This document shows, piece after piece, positions 8,851-16,886 of a DNA stretch of 64,000 bases; position 1 is the first letter of the stretch, and each line of letters starts with the position of its first letter. Made by a program: the position numbers and the translations under genes. The stretch spans positions 1,302,001 through 1,366,000 of the forward strand of contig NZ_OX638201.1 of NCBI RefSeq assembly GCF_951805225.1, given 5' to 3'. The DNA comes from an uncultured Flavobacterium sp. (GTDB lineage: Bacteria > Bacteroidota > Bacteroidia > Flavobacteriales > Flavobacteriaceae). The notes beneath the pieces were generated by a model. The model was not told the DNA's origin, ran no database searches, and worked only from the letters and a program-made list of their open reading frames with translations.

Positions 8851-8959
8851 AATGAGTCAATTAGAAAATTAATGCTTACGCAGAAATTGAATAATTTTTA
8901 TTTTCTAATTGACTCATTTTCTAATTGACACATTCTCTAATTGACAAATTTTCTAATTT
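8851..8959. repeat. 8/16-nt-periodic inverted repeat between efp and the second lpxD-like gene
   Basis: AATGAGTCAATTAGAAAA at 8851-8868 is perfectly complementary to 8901-8918. From 8903 three near-identical 16-mers follow (TTCTAATTGACTCATT and two variants), then a half unit, ending 6 nt before the ATG at 8966. A related word, AGTCAATTAGATAATT, occurs at 54154-54169. Confidence 0.8.
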
Positions 8960-8965
8960 AAATAT

Positions 8966-9895
8966 ATGAAATTTCCAAAGATTCATTCTTTACAAGAAAT
9001 TGCAAATTTGCTTCAATGCGAATTTATTGGTGATGAAAACTTTCCGGTTTCAGGCATGAACGAGATTCATGTTGTTGAACCTGGAGATATAGTTTTTGTA
9101 GACCATCCAAAATACTACGATAAAGCTTTACAATCAGCTGCAACTATTGTTTTGATCAACAAAAGAGTAGATTGTCCGGAAGGTAAAGCACTTTTGATTT
9201 CTGATGATCCTTTCAGAGATTTTAATACTCTTACGAAACATTTTAGACCTTTTCAAGCTACGAATGTATCAATCGCTCTTTCTGCAACTATTGGAGAAGG
9301 AACTGTAATACAACCTAATTGTTTTGTTGGAAACAACGTTACAATCGGTAAAAACTGTTTGATACATCCTAACGTTACCATTTACGATCATACCGTAATT
9401 GGGGATAATGTGATGATTCATGCCGGCACTATTTTGGGTGCTGATGCATTTTATTATAAAAAACGTCCGGATGGTTTTGATCAGTTAATTTCTGGCGGAA
9501 GAGTTGTAATTGAAGATAATGTTGGTATTGGTGCGCTTTGTACGATTGACAAAGGTGTAACAGGCGATACGACAATTGGAGCAGGAACAAAATTGGATAA
9601 TCAGGTGCATGTTGGACATGATACCGTGATTGGAAAAAAATGTTTAATAGCTTCACAAACTGGTATTGCAGGTTGCGTTGTTATTGAAGACGAAGTTACG
9701 ATCTGGGGACAAGTAGGAACAACTAGCGGAATCACAATAGGAGCGAAGGCTGTTATTATGGGGCAAACAGGTGTTACTAAGTCAGTTGAAGGTGGGAAAT
9801 CTTATTTTGGAACTCCTATCGAAGAATCAAGAGAGAAGCTAAAACAATTAGCCAACATCAAGAAAATTCCTGAAATTTTAAATAAATTGAAATAA
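8966..9895 (+). CDS. second LpxD-like acyltransferase
   Basis: The 309-residue protein repeats the LpxD plan: an N-terminal domain with EPGDIVFVDHPKYYDKALQSAATIVLINK, then hexapeptide repeats with the His motif VHVGHDTVIG near residue 215. It is shorter than the first LpxD (347 residues) and divergent. Flavobacteria often carry this second copy. It may use a different sugar nucleotide or acyl chain, or a non-lipid A target; that is not decidable here. It ends 1 nt before the next ATG, so the two genes are translationally linked. Confidence 0.85.
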   Translation: MKFPKIHSLQEIANLLQCEFIGDENFPVSGMNEIHVVEPGDIVFVDHPKYYDKALQSAATIVLINKRVDCPEGKALLISDDPFRDFNTLTKHFRPFQATNVSIALSATIGEGTVIQPNCFVGNNVTIGKNCLIHPNVTIYDHTVIGDNVMIHAGTILGADAFYYKKRPDGFDQLISGGRVVIEDNVGIGALCTIDKGVTGDTTIGAGTKLDNQVHVGHDTVIGKKCLIASQTGIAGCVVIEDEVTIWGQVGTTSGITIGAKAVIMGQTGVTKSVEGGKSYFGTPIEESREKLKQLANIKKIPEILNKLK

Positions 9896-9896
9896 T

Positions 9897-10259
9897 ATGT
9901 CTATTAAAGAATTTGTTCAAAAATTTTACAAGTCAGATGCCTTAATCGATAGCGAAATCATGAAAACATATTTACATCCCGATGTAAAGTTAGATTGGAA
10001 CAGCACGAAAGGATTGATCGAGATGGATTATAATTCGATGTTAGATATGGCAAATGAGTTAAGTCGTGCTTATGTGCGTTCTAAAGTCAGAATTAGCCAT
10101 ATTATTGCCGAAGAAGACTTAGTTTCAATTCGTTATTCTCATTTTGTGAAAACGATTGAAAACCCAAGAGAAGAGATGTTATTGGCCCATTTTGCTACAA
10201 TTTGGCAAATAAAAGACGATAAATTATATCGTGGTTATCAAATGAGTCAATTTTCTTAA
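9897..10259 (+). CDS. NTF2-like (SnoaL fold) small protein
   Basis: The 120-residue product begins with FVQKFYKSDALIDSEIMKTYLHPDVKLDWN, the typical opening helix and strand of the NTF2-like fold, and ends with a FATIWQIKDDKLYRGYQMSQF strand pair. No active-site set can be assigned. It starts immediately after the second lpxD-like gene, which suggests a shared function or just co-expression. Members range from isomerases to binding proteins, so I give no function. Confidence 0.75.
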   Translation: MSIKEFVQKFYKSDALIDSEIMKTYLHPDVKLDWNSTKGLIEMDYNSMLDMANELSRAYVRSKVRISHIIAEEDLVSIRYSHFVKTIENPREEMLLAHFATIWQIKDDKLYRGYQMSQFS

Positions 10260-10300
10260 TTTTTTTGAAGACAAAAAGGTTAAAATACGTTACAAAACCT

Positions 10301-10308
10301 TACTTTTG
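10301..10308 (+). promoter_or_regulatory. -7 element for sucD
   Basis: TACTTTTG matches TAnnTTTG 35 nt before the sucD ATG. No good -33 TTG was found at the usual distance. Confidence 0.5.
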
Positions 10309-10343
10309 CATCACAATTTTAAAAACTACATAAAATATATATC

Positions 10344-11216
10344 ATGAGTGTTTTAGTTAATAAAGATTCCAAAATAATTGTTCAAGGATTTACAGGAAGC
10401 GAAGGAACTTTCCACGCTTCTCAAATGATTGAGTACGGTACTAATGTTGTTGGTGGTGTAACTCCTGGAAAAGGAGGAACTAGCCATTTAGATCGTCCGG
10501 TTTTTAACACAGTAAAAGACGCTGTTGACCAAGCTGGAGCTGATACATCTATTATTTTTGTACCGCCAGCTTTTGCTGCTGATGCAATTATGGAAGCTGC
10601 TGACGCTGGAATTAAAGTAATTATTGCTATTACAGAAGGAATTCCTGTAGCAGATATGATTAAAGCAAATAATTATGTTAAAGAAAGAAATTCTAGATTA
10701 ATTGGACCAAACTGTCCAGGAGTTATTACTCCGGGTGAAGCTAAAGTTGGTATTATGCCAGGTTTCGTTTTCAAAAAAGGTACAGTTGGAATCGTTTCTA
10801 AATCAGGAACTTTAACTTACGAAGCTGCTGACCAAGTTGTAAAACAAGGTTTAGGAATCACTACAGCTATTGGTATTGGTGGAGATCCAATTATTGGAAC
10901 TACAACTAAAGAAGCTGTTGAATTATTAATGAACGATCCAGAAACTGAAATCATCATTATGATTGGTGAAATTGGCGGTCAACTTGAAGCTGATGCTGCA
11001 AGATGGGTAAGAGCTGATGGTAACCGTAAACCAGTTGTTGGTTTTATCGCTGGAGAAACTGCTCCTGCTGGTAGAACAATGGGTCACGCAGGTGCTATTG
11101 TTGGTGGTTCTGATGATACTGCTGCTGCTAAAAAACAAATTATGAGAGACAACGGAATTCACGTTGTTGATTCACCAGCTGAAATTGGTAAAAAAGTAAA
11201 AGAAGTACTTGGATAA
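10344..11216 (+). CDS. sucD: succinyl-CoA synthetase, alpha subunit
   Basis: The 290-residue protein matches SucD in length and motifs: the CoA-binding Rossmann part with IVQGFTGSEGTFHASQMIEYGT, the segment LIGPNCPGVITPGEAKVGIMPG, and the phosphorylated histidine in GRTMGHAGAIVGG near residue 247. It interconverts succinyl-CoA and succinate with nucleotide phosphorylation in the TCA cycle. The beta subunit gene sucC is not adjacent, so sucD is expressed as a separate unit with its own promoter and terminator. Confidence 0.97.
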   Translation: MSVLVNKDSKIIVQGFTGSEGTFHASQMIEYGTNVVGGVTPGKGGTSHLDRPVFNTVKDAVDQAGADTSIIFVPPAFAADAIMEAADAGIKVIIAITEGIPVADMIKANNYVKERNSRLIGPNCPGVITPGEAKVGIMPGFVFKKGTVGIVSKSGTLTYEAADQVVKQGLGITTAIGIGGDPIIGTTTKEAVELLMNDPETEIIIMIGEIGGQLEADAARWVRADGNRKPVVGFIAGETAPAGRTMGHAGAIVGGSDDTAAAKKQIMRDNGIHVVDSPAEIGKKVKEVLG

Positions 11217-11247
11217 TCTCCAATATTCAAAATAAAAATTCCAGAAA

Positions 11248-11277
11248 AAAGTCTCAATATTTTGTTGAGACTTTTTT
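11248..11277 (+). terminator. sucD terminator
   Basis: AAGTCTCAA (11249-11257) pairs with TTGAGACTT (11265-11273), followed by a T run. Confidence 0.85.
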
Positions 11278-11310
11278 CCATTTTTAAAATGCCGGAATAT
11301 AAATTAAAAA

Positions 11311-11346
11311 CTTAGCAACTTAGAACCTTAGTTTCTTAGAAGCTTA
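11311..11346. repeat. CTTAG octamer array before a small gene
   Basis: Five consecutive octamers, each starting CTTAG or CTTAA (CTTAGCAA, CTTAGAAC, CTTAGTTT and so on), begin at 11311 and end 2 nt before the ATG at 11349. The 17-mer GCAACTTAGAACCTTAG at 11315-11331 occurs exactly, in reverse complement, at 34046-34062. Confidence 0.8.
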
Positions 11347-11348
11347 AA

Positions 11349-11786
11349 ATGAGAAATATGTACAAAGAATTAGAAAAGTTTAAAGTAAGTAATAGTTTTA
11401 CTTTTACCATTGAAGATAGTTTAGAACAAACTTGTAATGCTCCGGAATCTGGTGCAGGAGTTTTTGTAGTTTATGCTGTTGAAGGAGATGCAAAAGAATT
11501 AATCATGGTTGGTTCTACAGGAACAGTTCAAAACGATGGAACTTTAAAAAGTAAAAACGGTGGTTTATATGATAAAATCGTAAACGGGCACCAATTTGCA
11601 AAAACAGGAAGAAAATATTCTTGGCCAGCACAAATGAAGTTAGAAAACATTACTGCTCTTGAAGTAGTTTGGTACGAAACTTTTAATGCTGATGTAAAAG
11701 GAATTCCTACTACGGTTGAAGGACAAGTTTTGCAAAACTTCTTAGATGAAAATGCAAAATTACCAAGATGGAATGTAGCTTTCTAA
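11349..11786 (+). CDS. small protein with GIY-YIG-like sequence
   Basis: The 145-residue protein contains GVFVVY (near 37-42) and IMVGSTG (near 52-58), spaced like the GIY and YIG motifs of GIY-YIG nucleases, and a C-terminal Glu in TTVEGQVLQNF that could be the metal-binding residue. The usual catalytic Arg is not clearly placed. It could therefore be an inactive or divergent member. It stands alone between two terminators, preceded by an octamer repeat array. An in-frame second ATG lies three codons in. Confidence 0.6.
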   Translation: MRNMYKELEKFKVSNSFTFTIEDSLEQTCNAPESGAGVFVVYAVEGDAKELIMVGSTGTVQNDGTLKSKNGGLYDKIVNGHQFAKTGRKYSWPAQMKLENITALEVVWYETFNADVKGIPTTVEGQVLQNFLDENAKLPRWNVAF

Positions 11787-11811
11787 AAGCAATTTCAAAT
11801 AAAAAAACATC

Positions 11812-11847
11812 AAAAGCCTTACTATAACTTTAGTAAGGCTTTTTTTA
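11812..11847 (+). terminator. terminator after the GIY-YIG-like gene
   Basis: AAAGCCTTACTA (11813-11824) pairs with TAGTAAGGCTTT (11831-11842), followed by T residues. Confidence 0.88.
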
Positions 11848-11911
11848 TTAAGTCATAGGTTTTGTTTTCCTGTTTTTATACATTTATAGTCCAAAAAACA
11901 AATCAAAACCT

Positions 11912-14452
11912 ATGGTAAAAAACTACTTACTACTATTAGCATTATTTTCTTTTTCTTGTGTTACTGCACAAACTATTACTTTTTCTGATCCAAATTTCAA
12001 AAAGAAACTATTGTCATTGGATGGTTATAATAATATTGCAAAAGATAGCGACGGAAACAATATTAAAATTGATAAAAATAACAATAAACAAATAGAGGAA
12101 AGTGAAGCTTTATCAGTAAGCTCATTAAAAATAACCTGTAATGGATGTACTAATGCCGAATTAATTACAAATCTTGCTGAAATAAGTTATTTTACTAATC
12201 TAAAAGATCTGGATTGTTCTCATAATCTTTTAGTTAATCTTGATTTCACAAAACTGCAAAATCTCGAGACGTTAGTTTCATCTTATAACTACACGAAGAA
12301 TTTACAAGTAAAAGGTTTAACAAAACTTAAAACTTTATCAGTAGGAATAAATATGTTAGAAAGCATTGATGTTTCCGGATTAACAAATCTGGAAAGTTTA
12401 TATGTAAATGCTAATCTTTTAAAAACACTGAAATTAGAGCAACTTCATAATTTAAAAACCGTTAGTGGCTTTGGAAATCAGCTGACTTCTATTGATATCA
12501 TTGATTCAAATAATTTAGTAAGTCTTGAAGTTACCCGAAATTTATTAACTGAATTAAATTTACCGCAATTAAACCTTCTTAAGGATTTAGATTGTAATGA
12601 GAATAAGATTACCAGTTTAGATTTGTCAAAAATTCCGAATATTATAAACCTAAATTGCTCTAGTAATAAAATAACGAGCTTGGATTTTAAGAATTTAAAA
12701 ACCGAAAAAATAACTTGTAATTTAAATGAACTTACAAAGTTAGATTTAAAAGGATTAAAGACATTAAATTATTTGCAATGCGCATCAAATAAATTAACAA
12801 ATTTAGATTTGGCAGATCAACCAAAATTGCAATTTTTAGATTGTAGTTATAATCTTTTTACGGAATTAAATTTTAATAACTGCTTGGGCTTAAATAATTT
12901 AGTATGCGCAAATAATAGCGAATTAATTGCAATTCTTATAAAAAATAAAGTTCTTTCTTATAATTTAAACTTTGATGCTAATCCTAAATTAAAGTATATC
13001 TGTACAACGGACGATTACATTGATCATTACAAAAAACTTTTAGCTGACAAAGCTTCATCTGTTGAAGTTAACTCGTATTGTACATTTGATCCGGGCGCTA
13101 CTTTTTATACTATTCAGGGAAATCAAAAATACGATGCAGACAATAAAGGATGTGATGTATTAGATGGAGCATTTCCAAACTTAAATTTTAGTATTACAAA
13201 TGGGGCGAAAAAAAGCAATATAATTTCGGACATTTCAGGAAATTACAATATTTATTTAGGAAGCGGAGATTATACCATAAATCCAATTCTTGAGAATTCT
13301 AAATATTTTACCGTTTCACCGGAATCTTTAAAAGTTACTTTTCCAAATGATGGAAAAACATTTACTCAGGATTTTTGTATTGTACCAAATGGCGTGCATC
13401 AGGATGTTGAGATAACAATTTTGCCAACAGTACCTGCGAGACCAGGATTTGATGCCGTTTATAAAATTGTTTACAAAAACAAAGCAACAAAAGCAGTTTC
13501 AGGTTCGGTTACACTTGATTTTAATGATGGAGTTTTAGATTATATTTCTTCTGTTCCAAATACTACAAGTCAAAATACAAACAAATTAGTTTGGGATTAT
13601 GTTGATTTAAAGCCTTTTGAATCGAGAGAAATCGTGGTGACTTTAAATGTAAATTCTCCAATGGAAACTCCTCCTGTAAAAAACAATGATCGTTTGAGTT
13701 TTAATGCTTTAGTAACTCCTGTAACCGGTGATGAAAAACCAGTTGATAACTCATTTGCATTGCGACAAATAGTTGTTGGTTCTTTTGATCCTAATGATAA
13801 AACATGTTTGGAAGGTGATGTTATTACACCAGAATTAATTGGTGAATACGTTCATTATTTAATCCGATTTGAAAATACAGGAACTTATCCTGCCGAAAAT
13901 ATTGTTGTAAAAGACATCATTGATACTTCAAAATTTGATATTTCGACATTGGCAGTTATGGACGCAAGTCATTCTTACATAACTAAAATTTCGGATGGAA
14001 ATAAGGTGGAATTTATCTTCGAGAAAATAAATCTTCCTTTTAATGATGCCAATAATGATGGTTATATAACTTTTAAAATCAAAACACTGCCAACATTATC
14101 AGTAGGAGATTCTTTTACAAATGAAGCCAATATCTATTTCGATTATAATTTCCCAATTTTAACCAATAAAGCAACTTCCACTTTTAAAACTTTAGGAACT
14201 CAGGATTTCGAATTTGCAAATTACTTTAGTATTTATCCAAATCCAGTAAAAGAAACTTTGAATATTACCGCCAAAAACAACATAGAACTAAAATCAATAG
14301 CTATATATGATATTTTAGGACAATTGGTTATTGCAGTTCCAAATGCTCAAGATGTATCCAAAGTTGATGTTTCGAATTTGCGAACTGGAAATTATATTTT
14401 AAAAGTAAAAACAGATAATGGAACTTCTGGCGTGAAGTTTATTAAATTATAA
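11912..14452 (+). CDS. leucine-rich-repeat secreted protein with T9SS type A sorting domain, copy 1
   Basis: This 846-residue protein starts with a signal peptide (cleavage after VTA, near residue 19). Next come TFSDPNFKKKLLS and an EF-hand-like loop DKNNNKQIEESEA near 54-66. Irregular leucine-rich repeats of about 21 residues (LKDLDCSHNLLVNLDF type) span about 85-385. The conserved C-terminal half includes the GSFDPNDKTCLEGDVI motif, resembling DUF11/DUF7619-type wall domains. It ends with a T9SS type A tail of about 75 residues (SIYPNPVKETLNI to GVKFIKL). It should be exported through the type IX pore and kept at the cell surface or released. Copy 2 follows after 10 nt. Confidence 0.88.
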   Translation: MVKNYLLLLALFSFSCVTAQTITFSDPNFKKKLLSLDGYNNIAKDSDGNNIKIDKNNNKQIEESEALSVSSLKITCNGCTNAELITNLAEISYFTNLKDLDCSHNLLVNLDFTKLQNLETLVSSYNYTKNLQVKGLTKLKTLSVGINMLESIDVSGLTNLESLYVNANLLKTLKLEQLHNLKTVSGFGNQLTSIDIIDSNNLVSLEVTRNLLTELNLPQLNLLKDLDCNENKITSLDLSKIPNIINLNCSSNKITSLDFKNLKTEKITCNLNELTKLDLKGLKTLNYLQCASNKLTNLDLADQPKLQFLDCSYNLFTELNFNNCLGLNNLVCANNSELIAILIKNKVLSYNLNFDANPKLKYICTTDDYIDHYKKLLADKASSVEVNSYCTFDPGATFYTIQGNQKYDADNKGCDVLDGAFPNLNFSITNGAKKSNIISDISGNYNIYLGSGDYTINPILENSKYFTVSPESLKVTFPNDGKTFTQDFCIVPNGVHQDVEITILPTVPARPGFDAVYKIVYKNKATKAVSGSVTLDFNDGVLDYISSVPNTTSQNTNKLVWDYVDLKPFESREIVVTLNVNSPMETPPVKNNDRLSFNALVTPVTGDEKPVDNSFALRQIVVGSFDPNDKTCLEGDVITPELIGEYVHYLIRFENTGTYPAENIVVKDIIDTSKFDISTLAVMDASHSYITKISDGNKVEFIFEKINLPFNDANNDGYITFKIKTLPTLSVGDSFTNEANIYFDYNFPILTNKATSTFKTLGTQDFEFANYFSIYPNPVKETLNITAKNNIELKSIAIYDILGQLVIAVPNAQDVSKVDVSNLRTGNYILKVKTDNGTSGVKFIKL

Positions 14453-14462
14453 AATTATTTTA

Positions 14463-16817
14463 ATGAAAAGAGAATACATCACGATAGTAATGTTATTTAT
14501 TATTACGGTTCTTAAAGCGCAGGTTATCAATATTCCTGATGCTACATTTAAGGCAAGATTATTAAAATCAAGTTACACCAGCGAAATTGCAAAAGGAATT
14601 GACGGGAGTAAAATTAAGATTGATCTAAATAATAACGGAGAAATTGACTTGGACGAAGCGTTAAATGTTTATGAATTAAATTTAAGTCAGCCTTTTTTTG
14701 ATGATAACTATATTACAGATTTAAAGGGTGTTACCAGCTTTACGAATCTTCAAAACTTAAATTTTCATGGTAATAAAATAGTGAATTTTGATTTGACAGG
14801 ATTAACAAAATTAACAGATATTACTTGTAGTACTAATCTATTAACGAATCTGGATTTAAGCTACTTAACAGGATTGAAAACCATAGATTGCAGTTATAAT
14901 CAAATTGAGAATATTGTACTAAAGGGATTTAAAAATTTAACTGTACTGGAGTGCGCTTTTAATAAATTAAAAAATGTAGATACTTCCTTATTAGCTAAAT
15001 TAGAATTTTTAGATTTTCACTCAAATTTGCTTACTTCGCTAGATGTATCAAATAATGTTAAAATAACCTATTTTTCATGCAGCGCCAACCAACTTTCAAG
15101 TCTTGATGTAACTAATTTAAAAAAATTGGAGCGTTTTGTTTTTCAGGAAAATAAATTAACTGAATTAGATTTATCGGCACAAGAAAATTTGATAGAGATT
15201 CAAGGTAGCAATAATCAATTAACATCAATTGACCTTAGCAATGTAAAATCTCCCATATTTATTGAATTTAGAAAAAATAACTTTAAATCTATTTATATGA
15301 AAAATGGATTTGTAGAAAATTCCAGAATGATATTAGATGACAATCCTAATTTAAGTTATATATGTTGTGATGAGAATGAAATTGAAAATATAAAGGTTCA
15401 ATTAGGCTATTTAGGATATTCTAATTGTTCAGTAAGTTCATATTGTTCTTTTAATCCTGGCGGAATTTATTATACGATAGAAGGAAATCAAAAGTTTGAT
15501 GCTAATAATGATGGTTGTGATGCATTAGATTCTAAATTTTCTAATCTGAATTTTAGTATAAGTAACGGAACAATCAAAGGAAATATAATTTCGGACGCTT
15601 CAGGAAACTTTAGGATTCCAGTTAAAGAAGGCACCCACACCATAACACCAATTTTGGAAAGCTCAGATTATTTTGCAGTTTCTCCTGAGTCAGCAACCGT
15701 AACATTTCCTTCGGCTACAAGTCCGTTTACTCAAAATTTTTGTGTTACTCCAAAGGGAGAACATCAGGATGTAGAAATTACTATTTTGTCGACACTTCCG
15801 GCTAGACCTGGATTTGATGCCGGTTATAAAATTATTTATAAAAATAAGGCAAATAAAACGGTTTCAGGTTCGGTTACACTAGATTTTAATGACGTAGTTT
15901 TGGATTTTGTCTCTTCAAATCCTGTTGTTTCAAGCCAAAATACAAATAAGTTAATTTGGGATTATAGTGACTTAAAAGCATTAGAAACACGTGAAATTAA
16001 TGTTACTCTAAATGTTAATTCTCCAATGGAAACTCCAGCGGTAAATATCAATGATCGTTTGAGTTTTAATGCATTAATAACTCCTGTAACCGGTGATGAA
16101 AAACCAGTTGATAATTCTTTTGCTTTACGCCAAATAGTTGTTGGTTCATATGATCCAAATGATAAAACTTGTCTGGAAGGTGATGTTATTACACCACAAT
16201 TAATTGGTGAATATGTGCATTATCTAATTCGTTTTGAAAATACAGGAACTTATCCTGCAGAAAATATAGTGGTTAAAGATTTGATTGATTTATCAAAGTT
16301 TGACATTAACACATTGGTTCCTATAAAAGCAAGTCATCCTTATGTGACTAAAATTTCTGAAGGAAACAAAGTAGAATTTATCTTCGAAAAAATTAATCTT
16401 CCTTTTAATGATGCAGATAATGATGGCTATATTTCTTTTAAAATTAAAACTTTGCCAACATTGTCAGTAGGAGATTCTTTTACAAATGAAGCCAACATTT
16501 ATTTTGATTATAATTTTCCAATTTTGACTAATAAAGCAACTTCGACTTTTAAAACTTTAGGAACACAGGATTTTGAATTTTCAAATTACTTTAATATTTA
16601 CCCTAATCCTGCAAAAGAAATATTGAATATTACCACCAAAAATAGCATAGAACTAAAATCAATTGATATATATGATGTTTTAGGACAATTGGTTATTGCA
16701 GTTCCTAACGCTGAAAATGTCTCTAAAGTTGATGTTTCAAATTTGCGAACAGGAAATTATATTTTAAAAGTAAAAACTGATAACGGAACTTCAAGCGCGA
16801 AGTTTATTAAAAAATAA
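14463..16817 (+). CDS. leucine-rich-repeat secreted protein with T9SS type A sorting domain, copy 2
   Basis: The 784-residue paralogue of the upstream gene has a signal peptide cleaved near LKA, then PDATFKARLLKSS, an EF-hand-like loop DLNNNGEIDLDEA, fewer leucine-rich repeats (about 80-315), the same C-terminal half with GSYDPNDKTCLEGDVI, and a type A tail (NIYPNPAKEILNI to SAKFIKK). The C-terminal halves of the copies are nearly identical while the repeat regions diverge in number and sequence. That suggests duplication followed by change in the binding part. It is probably co-transcribed with copy 1 and ends at a bidirectional terminator. Confidence 0.88.
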   Translation: MKREYITIVMLFIITVLKAQVINIPDATFKARLLKSSYTSEIAKGIDGSKIKIDLNNNGEIDLDEALNVYELNLSQPFFDDNYITDLKGVTSFTNLQNLNFHGNKIVNFDLTGLTKLTDITCSTNLLTNLDLSYLTGLKTIDCSYNQIENIVLKGFKNLTVLECAFNKLKNVDTSLLAKLEFLDFHSNLLTSLDVSNNVKITYFSCSANQLSSLDVTNLKKLERFVFQENKLTELDLSAQENLIEIQGSNNQLTSIDLSNVKSPIFIEFRKNNFKSIYMKNGFVENSRMILDDNPNLSYICCDENEIENIKVQLGYLGYSNCSVSSYCSFNPGGIYYTIEGNQKFDANNDGCDALDSKFSNLNFSISNGTIKGNIISDASGNFRIPVKEGTHTITPILESSDYFAVSPESATVTFPSATSPFTQNFCVTPKGEHQDVEITILSTLPARPGFDAGYKIIYKNKANKTVSGSVTLDFNDVVLDFVSSNPVVSSQNTNKLIWDYSDLKALETREINVTLNVNSPMETPAVNINDRLSFNALITPVTGDEKPVDNSFALRQIVVGSYDPNDKTCLEGDVITPQLIGEYVHYLIRFENTGTYPAENIVVKDLIDLSKFDINTLVPIKASHPYVTKISEGNKVEFIFEKINLPFNDADNDGYISFKIKTLPTLSVGDSFTNEANIYFDYNFPILTNKATSTFKTLGTQDFEFSNYFNIYPNPAKEILNITTKNSIELKSIDIYDVLGQLVIAVPNAENVSKVDVSNLRTGNYILKVKTDNGTSSAKFIKK

Positions 16818-16833
16818 TCTCTAATCAATATCA

Positions 16834-16873
16834 TAAAAAAAAGGTCTGAAGTATTAATTTTAGACCTTTTTTT
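16834..16873. terminator. bidirectional terminator between converging surface-protein genes
   Basis: AAAAAAAGGTCT pairs with AGACCTTTTTTT across a short loop, with A and T runs on both sides serving both strands. Confidence 0.85.
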
Positions 16874-16886
16874 ATTAATTACAAAT

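Noticed and set aside
9429..9656. 75-codon minus-strand open frame inside the second lpxD-like gene
   Set aside because: It lies fully inside a well-supported gene and its translation is a low-complexity shadow of the hexapeptide repeat.
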